Source: Lacimicrobium alkaliphilum
Lineage (GTDB): Bacteria > Pseudomonadota > Gammaproteobacteria > Enterobacterales > Alteromonadaceae
NCBI RefSeq assembly: GCF_001466725.1
Contig: NZ_CP013650.1
Coordinates: forward strand, 992,001-1,056,000
Reading direction: 5' to 3'
Length of the DNA: 64,000 nt
Numbering within the stretch: the first letter of the stretch is position 1; each line of letters starts with the position of its first letter. The notes under the pieces are model-generated. The model had not been told where the DNA came from and did not search any database. It saw only the letters and a program-made list of their open reading frames with translations. Both the position numbers and the translations under genes were made by a program. Below are positions 26,224 through 34,093 of the stretch, piece by piece.

Positions 26224-27933
26224 ATGACAGCACAGGATCACCATGCGCCCCAGAGTTTCTGGACCAAATATATCTGGAGTCAGGATCATAAGGTCATTGC
26301 CATTCAGTATTCGCTGACGGCTATCTTTGTTGGCCTGATTGCTCTGGTGTTATCAACCCTGATGCGTTTGCAGCTGGGGTTCCCCGGCAGTTTTGATTTT
26401 ATCGATGCCAGTGCCTATTACCAGTACGTGACCATGCATGGCATGATTATGGTGGTGTATCTGCTGACGGCCATATTTCTGGGCGGCTTTGGTAATTATC
26501 TGATCCCGCTGATGGTGGGCGCCAGGGACATGGTATTTCCCTTTGTGAATATGCTCAGCTACTGGTTTTATCTGCTGGCAGTGGTGGTGTTGCTGGCCAG
26601 CTTCTTTGTTACCGGCGGGCCCACCGGTGCAGGCTGGACCCTGTATCCGCCACAGGCCATTTTGCCGGGAACCCCGGGCTCTGACTGGGGTATTATTCTG
26701 ATGCTGGTGTCTCTGGGGATATTTATTATCGCCGCCACCATGGGCGGGCTCAATTATGTCACCACTGTGTTACAGGCCCGCACCCGTGGCATGACCCTGA
26801 TGCGTATGCCGCTGACCATCTGGGGCATCTTTATGGCTACTGTGCTGGCCCTGTTGGCGTTCCCGGCGCTGTTTGTCAGCGCCATTATGATGCTGTTCGA
26901 TAAACTTCTTGGCACCAGCTTCTTTATGCCGGCCATTTTGTCGATGGGTGAGCAAATGGGCCATGAAGGCGGCAGCCCGATTCTGTTCCAGCACCTGTTC
27001 TGGTTTTTTGGCCATCCCGAGGTGTATATCGTTGCTCTGCCAGCCTTTGGTATCGTCTCAGATCTGATCAGCACTCATGCGCGCAAGAATATTTTTGGTT
27101 ACCGGATGATGGTATGGGCCATTGTGGTCATCGGTGTTCTGAGCTTTGTGGTCTGGGCTCACCATATGTACGTGAGCGGCATGAACCCCTATTTCGGGTA
27201 CTTCTTTGCCACCACTACCCTGATTATTGCCGTGCCTACCGCGATTAAAGTCTATAACTGGGTACTGACACTATGGCAGGGCAATATCCGCATGTCAGTG
27301 CCGATGCTCTTTGCGCTGGGTTTCGTATCGACCTTTACCATCGGCGGGCTGACCGGGTTGTTTCTGGGTAATGTGGTGGTGGATTTACCCTTATCGGATA
27401 CCTACTTTGTGGTGGCACATTTTCATATGGTGATGGGGGTGTCACCGGTGCTGGTGATCTTCGGTGCTATCTATCACTGGTACCCGAAGATGAGCGGTAA
27501 AATGCTTCATGACGGTATGGGCAAGTTCCATTTCTGGGCCACCTTTATCGGTACCTATGCGATCTTCTTCCCCATGCACTATCTGGGGGTACTGGGCGTG
27601 CCCAGACGCTATTACGCCTACGAAAATTATGACTTTATTCCTGACTCGGCCAAGGATCTGAACGCCTTTATCACCATTGCGGCAATATTTGTGGCGCTGG
27701 CGCAACTGGTGTTCCTGTTTAACCTGGCCTGGAGTTATTTCAAAGGTAAGGAATCGGGCCCCAACCCCTGGGAAGCCACGACGCTGGAATGGCAGACTGA
27801 GACCACACCACCGGGCCATGGCAACTGGGGAGAGACAATCCCGGTCTGTCACCGCTGGGCCTATGACTACAGCGTGCCGGGCTATGAACAGGATTATCTG
27901 CCACAAAACTATCCGGAGGAGGCTAAAGCATGA
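26224..27933 (+). CDS. coxA: Cytochrome c oxidase subunit I
   Basis: A 569-residue, twelve-helix haem-copper oxidase core. The haem and CuB ligands are present: H72 (MHGMIMV), H264 with the cross-linked Y268 (FGHPEVYI), H313/H314 (WAHHMYV), and H399 and H401 (AHFHMVMG). The H-P-E-V-Y motif and the tyrosine mark a type A oxidase. It reduces oxygen to water and pumps protons. It follows coxB by 15 bases with a ribosome site (GGAGTG) and overlaps the next gene by four (ATGA). Confidence 0.97.
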   Translation: MTAQDHHAPQSFWTKYIWSQDHKVIAIQYSLTAIFVGLIALVLSTLMRLQLGFPGSFDFIDASAYYQYVTMHGMIMVVYLLTAIFLGGFGNYLIPLMVGARDMVFPFVNMLSYWFYLLAVVVLLASFFVTGGPTGAGWTLYPPQAILPGTPGSDWGIILMLVSLGIFIIAATMGGLNYVTTVLQARTRGMTLMRMPLTIWGIFMATVLALLAFPALFVSAIMMLFDKLLGTSFFMPAILSMGEQMGHEGGSPILFQHLFWFFGHPEVYIVALPAFGIVSDLISTHARKNIFGYRMMVWAIVVIGVLSFVVWAHHMYVSGMNPYFGYFFATTTLIIAVPTAIKVYNWVLTLWQGNIRMSVPMLFALGFVSTFTIGGLTGLFLGNVVVDLPLSDTYFVVAHFHMVMGVSPVLVIFGAIYHWYPKMSGKMLHDGMGKFHFWATFIGTYAIFFPMHYLGVLGVPRRYYAYENYDFIPDSAKDLNAFITIAAIFVALAQLVFLFNLAWSYFKGKESGPNPWEATTLEWQTETTPPGHGNWGETIPVCHRWAYDYSVPGYEQDYLPQNYPEEAKA

Positions 27934-28589
27934 GCATTTTTCAGACACTCACGGAAAAGCCCTGGCTGGAGGGCACCAATGAGATCCAACAGAAAAGCCC
28001 TGATCGGGTTAAGAAATCAGCGGTGAAAGTGCTGTTATCGGTGATTTCTGTACTGTTCTTTCTGTTCTTTGTGGCCTTTCTGATGCGCTCGCAATATCCC
28101 GACTGGCGACCTCTGGCTGAAGAGCCGGGGCAGCCACTGTTTTACCGGGGCCAGCTGTGGCTGAATACCCTCTATTTAATCTTAAGCAGTTTGTGTTTTC
28201 ACTGGGCCAGCCGGGCCGTGAAACACAACAACGCAAAAAGTGTACAGGTGGGGATTCTTATTGGTGGCTTGTTTGCGGCGGCCTTTATCGGTGGGCAACT
28301 GGTGTTCTGGCAACAACTTCAGGCCCAGGGCTTTTTTGTCAATCACAGCCCGGCGCTGAGCTTTTTCTATTTATTTACCGGCCTGCATATCGCCCATTTA
28401 CTCGGTGGCATGATTGCCTGGGCGATGGCACTGTTTAGTCTCAAAAAGGCAGGAAACGGCTCGCTGGTGAGCCTGTGTGCCACCTACTGGCACTATCTGC
28501 TGGTGCTGTGGGCGTTGCTGTTTGCATTGTTGGTCAGCAAGCCGGAAACCTATGATGCGATTGCCGCATTTTGTGGGCTGGGGCAATAA
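27930..28589 (+). CDS. Haem-copper oxidase subunit III family protein (first copy, CoxO-like)
   Basis: A 219-residue membrane protein with five helices after a 30-residue cytoplasmic lead. The core FYLFTGLHIAHLLGGMIAWA (about 149-168) and CATYWHYLLVLWALLFALL (about 188-206) are subunit III hallmarks, with the paired YWHYL and GLHIAHL. It is shorter and more divergent than the next gene. Two subunit III-type genes in a row recall the CoxO/CoxP pair of the Bradyrhizobium coxMNOP oxidase. Its start overlaps the coxA stop, so translation is coupled. Confidence 0.88.
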   Translation: MSIFQTLTEKPWLEGTNEIQQKSPDRVKKSAVKVLLSVISVLFFLFFVAFLMRSQYPDWRPLAEEPGQPLFYRGQLWLNTLYLILSSLCFHWASRAVKHNNAKSVQVGILIGGLFAAAFIGGQLVFWQQLQAQGFFVNHSPALSFFYLFTGLHIAHLLGGMIAWAMALFSLKKAGNGSLVSLCATYWHYLLVLWALLFALLVSKPETYDAIAAFCGLGQ

Positions 28590-28591
28590 CT

Positions 28592-29260
28592 ATGACAACA
28601 CAAAGCTCTTCCAAAGCCCAGGGCCTCAGCGGCATGGTGCAGGACTGGTCTGCTGATAAAGAGGCCTTTGAGGTGCCCTGGGGCAAGGCCATGATGTGGA
28701 TCTTCCTGCTCAGTGATACTTTTGTATTTGGCTGTTTTCTTATCGGCTATATGGCGGTGCGGATTGCCGCCGTCGATCCCTGGCCTCCTGCCACCGATGT
28801 TTTCGCCCTCACTATTGCCGGACAGTCTATTCCGCTGGTGCTGATCGCCATTATGACTTTTATCCTTATTACCAGCAGCGGCACCATGGCCATGGCGGTC
28901 AATTACGGCTATCGCAAAAACCGCCACAAAGCGGCCTGGCTGATGTTACTGACGGCGCTTTTGGGTCTGACCTTTGTGGGTATGCAGGCGTTCGAGTGGA
29001 CCAAGCTGATTGAAGATGGCGTTCGTCCCTGGGAGAACCCCTGGGGGGCGGCGCAGTTTGGTGCGGTATTTTTTATGGTCACAGGTTTTCACGGCCTGCA
29101 TGTGTCCATCGGTGTGATTTATCTGACCATAGTGGCGATCAAAGTACTGCGTGGTCATTACGAGAAAAAAGGTTATGAGATCATCGAGATCACAGGCCTC
29201 TACTGGCACTTTGTGGATCTGGTCTGGGTGTTTATTTTTGCATTCTTTTACTTGTGGTAG
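28592..29260 (+). CDS. Haem-copper oxidase subunit III (second copy, CoxP-like)
   Basis: A 222-residue protein with five membrane helices. FFMVTGFHGLHVSIGVIYL (about 163-181) and TGLYWHFVDLVWVFIFAFFYLW-type ending (residues about 202-222) are canonical for subunit III. I chose the ATG at 28592, two bases after the previous stop; the frame is open further upstream but lies within the preceding gene. Together with the previous product it should complete a CoxMNOP-type oxidase. Confidence 0.92.
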   Translation: MTTQSSSKAQGLSGMVQDWSADKEAFEVPWGKAMMWIFLLSDTFVFGCFLIGYMAVRIAAVDPWPPATDVFALTIAGQSIPLVLIAIMTFILITSSGTMAMAVNYGYRKNRHKAAWLMLLTALLGLTFVGMQAFEWTKLIEDGVRPWENPWGAAQFGAVFFMVTGFHGLHVSIGVIYLTIVAIKVLRGHYEKKGYEIIEITGLYWHFVDLVWVFIFAFFYLW

Positions 29261-29269
29261 GAGAGAGTT

Positions 29270-29590
29270 ATGAATACTTCAACCTCTGAAGGGCAGCAGC
29301 ATCCCATCAGCCTCTATCTGAAGGTCTGGGTATTGCTGTTTATCCTGAGTGCCCTGTCTTATATGGTGGACTATGTTCAGCTTGAAGGTCTGCTGCGCTG
29401 GTCTTTGATTTTGATTTTTATGTTTCTCAAGGCCGGGCTGATTATCGCCATTTTTATGCATATGATGTGGGAGCGTATGGCACTGATCTGCGCCATTCTG
29501 ATTCCTCCCCTGTGTTTGCTGGTGTTTGTCGCACTGATGGTTGCAGAGTCTGAATATACCCTGTTTACCCGCTTTAGTTTTTTTAGCTAG
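29270..29590 (+). CDS. Cytochrome c oxidase subunit IV family protein
   Basis: A 106-residue protein with three membrane helices and the COX4_pro pattern (LIFMFLKAGLIIAIFMHMMWE, in part, about residues 44-63). The lysine and histidine positions FLKAGLI and FMHM are typical. It is small, closes the operon and probably stabilises the complex. AGGAGAG precedes the ATG. Its last codons fall within the start of an intergenic repeat (R1), so the operon's 3' end may have been rearranged. Confidence 0.88.
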   Translation: MNTSTSEGQQHPISLYLKVWVLLFILSALSYMVDYVQLEGLLRWSLILIFMFLKAGLIIAIFMHMMWERMALICAILIPPLCLLVFVALMVAESEYTLFTRFSFFS

Positions 29591-29892
29591 TCCGGGACAG
29601 CTGATCTCGCTGAGGCGCAGAGCTCGCAAAGTAAGACGGATAATTTTAACCTGTCATTCCCGCTAACTTCGTGCTCTTCGTGGTCCAAAAGCCTTTAACC
29701 ACGAAGGACACTAAGAGCACGAAGATGGCAAGAGAAGAATATCTTCAAACCTCTGCGTCTTTGCGCCTCAGCGAGATCAAACAAAAAACAGGGCGATCTC
29801 GCCAAGGCGTAGGGGCGCACAGAATAAAAACAGTTTGAGCGGTCCAACCCCTTAAAACCTCTGTGTTCTCTGTGCCTCTGTGGTTAATTGTC
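29570..29892. repeat. Direct repeat R1 (left of the usp/kef pair), with internal inverted arms
   Basis: About 320 bases that recur in imperfect form at 32650-32881, including GCAAAGTAAGACGGATAATT and GCCTCAGCGAGATCAAACAA. R1 holds an extra 50-base insert with ATTCCCGC. It contains a 17-bp perfect inverted repeat (GATCTCGCTGAGGCGCA at 29603-29619, its complement at 29762-29778) and a CACGAAG-rich hairpin. Together with R2 it brackets two genes. The interval holds no gene. Confidence 0.8.
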
Positions 29893-29893
29893 G

Positions 29894-30844
29894 TTAATCT
29901 AATTTCACCGGGCAGACAAAGCCTGGTGGTTTTAACGCCAGCACTGAGCAATCCACACTGTTCAGAATGTCCTCAGCTGTATTACCGATCAGCATGCCCA
30001 GGATACCCTGGCGGCTGAGGGTGCCCATCACAAGTAAATCAACATTATGGTAGTCGGTCTGTTGGGCCACCACATGGGCTGGTGTACCATGCACTACATG
30101 GGTTTTAATCTTTGTTTGCTGTTCTGATAATACATTAGCGCAGAAATTTGCCATTCTCGACTCATAGTGTCGCTGCATATCCCTGTGCAAGCGTTCAAAG
30201 GTGCTGTCATCCAGCCCCCCACGCGTCTGAAGATGATCCTCGTTGTCCAGTTTCCAGGCCTGTACCAGATGAGCTTTGGCACTGAGCAAACCGGCCAGCA
30301 TAGCTGTAGTTGTTGCAATATCAGGATTCAGATTTGCACGCTGGTTGTCATCGTTGTCAGGGTTAAGATCGACGGCACCCATAATATTGCGCATCGGATA
30401 GTAAGAGGTGCTTTTTACTGCCCACACCGGACAAGGGCATTTACGGATTAAGTGCTGTGCCGTACTGCCAAAGATGCGTTGTTTCAGATTGCTTTCGCTC
30501 TGGGCATTGAGCATCAGCAGATCCACAGATAATTCATTAACCTTGCGTAAGACTTCAATTACGGGCTTGCCTTTAGCAACGAGAGTGGTGGTTTGTATCC
30601 CGGCGTGAATAAAATCTTCAGCAATCATGTCGAGACTTTTCTGTGCATGTTCAGTGAGCTTCGATTCAACCTGACTTGCCAGTACTTTTTCTGGCATAAA
30701 AAGACTTTGGGAGACAGGTGTCATCACTTCCATCAAGGTCAGCTTTGCGCCGCTTTTCTGACATAGTTGCCTCACCTGGCGCAAGCTCATATCCTGATTC
30801 AGATCTGGTCTGGACAAAAACAATATATGTGTAATGTTTTCCAT
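29894..30844 (-). CDS. Tandem universal stress protein (UspE-like)
   Basis: A 316-residue cytoplasmic protein with two Usp domains, about 1-150 and 160-310. Each has the alpha/beta fold and the nucleotide-loop region: FGSTAQHLIRKCPCPVWAV near 130-148 in the first, and GTLSRQGILGMLIGNTAEDI near 277-296 in the second, where the G-x2-G-x9-G(S/N/T) ATP-binding pattern is kept. It lies nine bases downstream of a Kef-type antiporter gene and so is cotranscribed with it. Usp domains are often found with Kef/cation transporters and may sense nucleotides for them. Confidence 0.9.
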   Translation of the reverse strand: MENITHILFLSRPDLNQDMSLRQVRQLCQKSGAKLTLMEVMTPVSQSLFMPEKVLASQVESKLTEHAQKSLDMIAEDFIHAGIQTTTLVAKGKPVIEVLRKVNELSVDLLMLNAQSESNLKQRIFGSTAQHLIRKCPCPVWAVKSTSYYPMRNIMGAVDLNPDNDDNQRANLNPDIATTTAMLAGLLSAKAHLVQAWKLDNEDHLQTRGGLDDSTFERLHRDMQRHYESRMANFCANVLSEQQTKIKTHVVHGTPAHVVAQQTDYHNVDLLVMGTLSRQGILGMLIGNTAEDILNSVDCSVLALKPPGFVCPVKLD

Positions 30845-30853
30845 AACCGCTCC

Positions 30854-32533
30854 TTAATCGTTTTCACTTTTGCGGGTCAGGATATGTGCCGCCTGAGCCG
30901 CCGCATCTTTAAATGGCATCAACACCAGATCGACACCCAAATCATCTAATTGTTGCTTTTCTCCCGGATAGTAACTGGCAAGTGCAATTTTACCTTCAAA
31001 GCCATGGTGGCGGATTGCACTAATCAGAGAGCGACTTGGATCTTCATGAGTCAGGCCTGTCTCATGGCGGGGCAGGGTGGAGATGATCCAGTGAGTGTGA
31101 CTCAGCGGTAAATGTTCTATAAAGTCCGGGTCGCAGGCATCGCCATAAAAGGCATCAATACCACGTTTGTTCCACTTCTGCACCACATCGGGATTAAAGT
31201 CCACCACTGCCAGACTATAGCCTTGCTCAGACAGAGTCTCTGCGATCTCGCTGCCAAACCTGCCGAGACCATAAATAATCGCATCATAGCTTTTACGCTG
31301 GGTGTTTTGTGCAGGCTGAGATTCCCGGTATGGGTTTCTGCGCTCAAATGGTGTCAGCCACTTTTCCAGTTTGAGGTACAGGGAATGAGAATAGGTGATC
31401 ATATAGACCGAAAGGGCGATGGTAATCAAACCCACCAGCGTCACCAGTCCCAGCACCTCATTGGTAAGATGACCTATGGTTACGCCCATGGCAACAAAGA
31501 TCAGAGAGAACTCACTGATTTGTGCAACCGTCAGTCCGGCCAGAAAGCCTGTGCGTTTGCGGTAGCCCATCCAGCCCATAATGATCACCACAATCAACGG
31601 ATTTCCTATCAGCACAAAGAGGGAGAACACCAGAGCCGGGATCAGTTGCTCACCAAGTAAGGAGAGATCCAGTTGTGTACCCAGGGAAATAAAGAAAAAC
31701 AGCAACAGAAAATCCCTTAGTGACGACAGCCGTGACACTATGGATTCACGGTAAGGGGTGGAGGCCAGCGCCACACCGGCAAGCAAACCGCCCAGTTCCA
31801 TGCTGAAACCCAGACCATGTCCTAAGGCGGCCAGTACTGCTGCCAGAGCGATAGAGAATACCAACAGCAATTCGGTGTTTTTGGCGATACGTTTAAGCAG
31901 CGGTGTCGCCAGGAACCGGGCAAACACCAGAACCAGGATGAGCATAAGCAGTCCACCGCCAGCGATTCGCAGCAGATGATCACTGTAGTCCGGATTCCCG
32001 GTCCCGCCAACGCCGATTGCCGATAAGGTAATCATAGCGACGACCACGACAAGATCCTGAACAATCAGAAAACCAATGGCGATCTGCCCGTGCAGGGAGT
32101 CCACTTCTTTTTTGTCGGACAGCAGTTTGACAATAATAATGGTGCTGGAGAAGGTGAGAGCAACGGCTACATAGGCAGAAGTAATTGTATCCAGGCCCAC
32201 AGCCAAGCCAATGCCAAAGCCAATTGCAGAAGTAAAGGCGACCTGCCCTAAGCCTGTCGCCAAGGCTACGGGCCCCAGAGTTCTTATCAGCTTAAGATCC
32301 AGTTTAAGACCAACAAGAAACAGCAGCACTGCGATGGCCAGTTCAGCTAATAGGGCTACACTGTCAGCACTATGTACGATATTCAGAACAGAAGGACCTG
32401 CCAATACGCCAACAGCTATAAAACCGACGATCATAGGCTGGCGCATCAACTGACCGATGACACCAACCAGGGCGGCAAGAGCCAATAAGGTAGTCAGTTC
32501 ATAGAAAGGATTCTCCCGAATCAGTTCAAGCAT
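30854..32533 (-). CDS. Kef-type cation:proton antiporter (CPA2) with RCK/TrkA-N domain
   Basis: A 559-residue protein with twelve to thirteen membrane helices of the CPA2 exchanger fold (about residues 5-385) and a C-terminal NAD-binding RCK domain. The RCK begins AIIYGLGRFGSEIAETL near 410-426, with the GxGxxG nucleotide loop and the acidic strand end VVDFNPD. It should exchange K+ or Na+ for H+ under nucleotide control. I chose the ATG at 32533 because GGAG stands six bases before it; a GTG four codons upstream overlaps that site. No glutathione-gating KefF partner is seen. Cotranscribed with the tandem Usp gene. Confidence 0.9.
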   Translation of the reverse strand: MLELIRENPFYELTTLLALAALVGVIGQLMRQPMIVGFIAVGVLAGPSVLNIVHSADSVALLAELAIAVLLFLVGLKLDLKLIRTLGPVALATGLGQVAFTSAIGFGIGLAVGLDTITSAYVAVALTFSSTIIIVKLLSDKKEVDSLHGQIAIGFLIVQDLVVVVAMITLSAIGVGGTGNPDYSDHLLRIAGGGLLMLILVLVFARFLATPLLKRIAKNTELLLVFSIALAAVLAALGHGLGFSMELGGLLAGVALASTPYRESIVSRLSSLRDFLLLFFFISLGTQLDLSLLGEQLIPALVFSLFVLIGNPLIVVIIMGWMGYRKRTGFLAGLTVAQISEFSLIFVAMGVTIGHLTNEVLGLVTLVGLITIALSVYMITYSHSLYLKLEKWLTPFERRNPYRESQPAQNTQRKSYDAIIYGLGRFGSEIAETLSEQGYSLAVVDFNPDVVQKWNKRGIDAFYGDACDPDFIEHLPLSHTHWIISTLPRHETGLTHEDPSRSLISAIRHHGFEGKIALASYYPGEKQQLDDLGVDLVLMPFKDAAAQAAHILTRKSEND

Positions 32534-32649
32534 CGTTTGCTCCACCGTTATTGAACACGACCAGCTTAGTAAAACCTGGAACGCAGGTATTGTGACAGAT
32601 CAATATTGCAGTTTGTATAGTTTCTGCCCATGAACATTGCTGGCTTACT

Positions 32650-32881
32650 CGTTTTAGCTTTTTCAGCTGATCCGGGAACACTGATCTCGCTGAGCTTGCA
32701 AAGTAAGACGGATAATTTTAACCACGAAGGACGCGAAGAGCACGAAGACGGCAGCAGAAGAACATTTTCAAACCTCCGCGTCTTTGCGCCTCAGCGAGAT
32801 CAAACAAAAAAACAGGGTGATCTCGCCAAGATGCAGGGAACAGAGAGTAATACAGTTTGAGTATCTCTGTGGTTAATTGTC
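32650..32881. repeat. Direct repeat R2 (right of the usp/kef pair)
   Basis: About 232 bases, similar to R1 from TCCGGGA through TTTGAGTATCTCTGTGG and ending GTGGTTAATTGTC. R1's extra insert is missing. It starts 117 bases upstream of the Kef start codon. Confidence 0.8.
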
Positions 32882-33000
32882 TTTTTCCAATGGCTGCTGG
32901 ATGCCCAGCAGCCATTGAATTAGCAATGTACTGATCAATTACACCGTGAAATCAAAGGTGCTGGACATGCCCGATAACTACATTCGGGCATGACAGGCGG

Positions 33001-33262
33001 TCATTCCCGCAGTTGTTGGCGGGAATCCAGTGCCATTTTTCTTATAACCACGAACCACACGAAAGGCACGAACATTAACGTGAGGCTGCTCTGTTTTTCT
33101 GTTCGTGCCTTTCGTGGTTCAGTGCTTTTTCTTCCCAGCTACGCCAAAGCAATATTTACCACTGAGAGTCACAGAGGGCATGGAGCTATGTAGGGCCCAA
33201 TTTATTGGGCTAACGGTGTCGCTCCCACCTCTGCTGGTCGAATAAATTCGCCCCTACATCTC
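33001..33262. repeat. Cluster of REP-like palindromes
   Basis: Three different short palindromes lie in a row. ATTCCCGC/GCGGGAAT at 33003-33026; a CACGAA-type hairpin with arms 33046-33074 and 33100-33119; and a GCCCAATTTATTGGGC type element (33204-33219) followed by CGAATAAATTCG (33240-33251). The interval 32546-33267 carries no gene that I can support. Confidence 0.75.
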
Positions 33263-33267
33263 TGTTA

Positions 33268-33744
33268 TTAATCCCCCTGAATAATCTGGCTGACTTCCAG
33301 CAGAGGTGAGGCGTCGATATCCTTGGCGTCCATCATGGATGCCAGCCTTTGTACCGCAAATACCAGCTGGTTTTGCTCCCAGTCCTCAAGTTCCGCAAAG
33401 CGTTTGACAAAGCTGGCCTGCAGCGGTTGCGGCGCCTTGGCGTAAACACTTTTACCTTTTTCGGTCAGAAACACTCCCACCTTACGTTTGTCTTTGGCGT
33501 CCCGCTGGCGCAGGATAAGCCCTCGACTCTGAAGTCTGTCGAGAATACTGGTCACCGTCGCCGGGCTCAGATTGGTGGCACTGGCGAGCTCTTTAACCAT
33601 GGGGCCGCTGTCATCAGCAATACCCGCCATAATCAGCAACTGTGGCACGGTTAAATCCACATGCTTTTCCAGTTGTTTGGAGTGCAGACCAATGGCCCTT
33701 ATCACCTTGCGCAGCGCTATCAATAACTCATCATGTTTTTGCAT
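33268..33744 (-). CDS. MarR family transcriptional regulator
   Basis: A 158-residue winged-helix protein. The DNA-binding part spans VKELASATNLSPATVTSILDRLQSRGLI (in pieces, about residues 50-77), with a wing LRQRDAKDKRKVGVFLTEKG (about 78-97). MarR proteins act as dimers that release DNA on ligand binding. The ATG at 33744 was chosen over one four codons upstream because GGGAG stands five bases before it. The gene faces a TonB-dependent receptor across a region with paired inverted repeats, so the receptor is a likely target, along with autoregulation. Confidence 0.88.
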   Translation of the reverse strand: MQKHDELLIALRKVIRAIGLHSKQLEKHVDLTVPQLLIMAGIADDSGPMVKELASATNLSPATVTSILDRLQSRGLILRQRDAKDKRKVGVFLTEKGKSVYAKAPQPLQASFVKRFAELEDWEQNQLVFAVQRLASMMDAKDIDASPLLEVSQIIQGD

Positions 33745-33812
33745 TGGTTCTCCCATACTTTACTGCTGATTATCTCAATAAATGCAGGAAAAGCGTCTTT
33801 TTATCTGTATTT

Positions 33813-33861
33813 ACCAATATTAGTTTGTCAACGAATCAATATTGGTGAACTATTTTTCACC
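33813..33861. promoter_or_regulatory. Paired inverted repeats in the marR/TonB intergenic region
   Basis: ACCAATATT (33813-33821) and AATATTGGT (33838-33846) form a 9+9 dyad with a 16-base spacer. GGTGAA (33844-33849) and TTCACC (33856-33861) form a second, overlapping dyad. The arms lie where a repressor could cover both divergent promoters. The symmetry is seen; MarR binding is inferred. The rest of 33757-34093 is AT-rich and shows no gene. Confidence 0.5.
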
Positions 33862-34093
33862 TTGTGCGTAGTCATGCTGTTAGTATGATTCGGAAAATTC
33901 AGTTATTCAGGCAGTAATAACCGAATTATCAGCGAATAATGTAGAAATTTACACCTTATCGTCGATGATCAGGCCGGTTAACTTGATTTTCAGTCTATAT
34001 CGCTTAACACTATTAATTAGTGTAAAAATAATATGTGCACAATTTAAAACCAACACCAACTCACCAAATCAATTCAGGGACACAAAGTTAATT

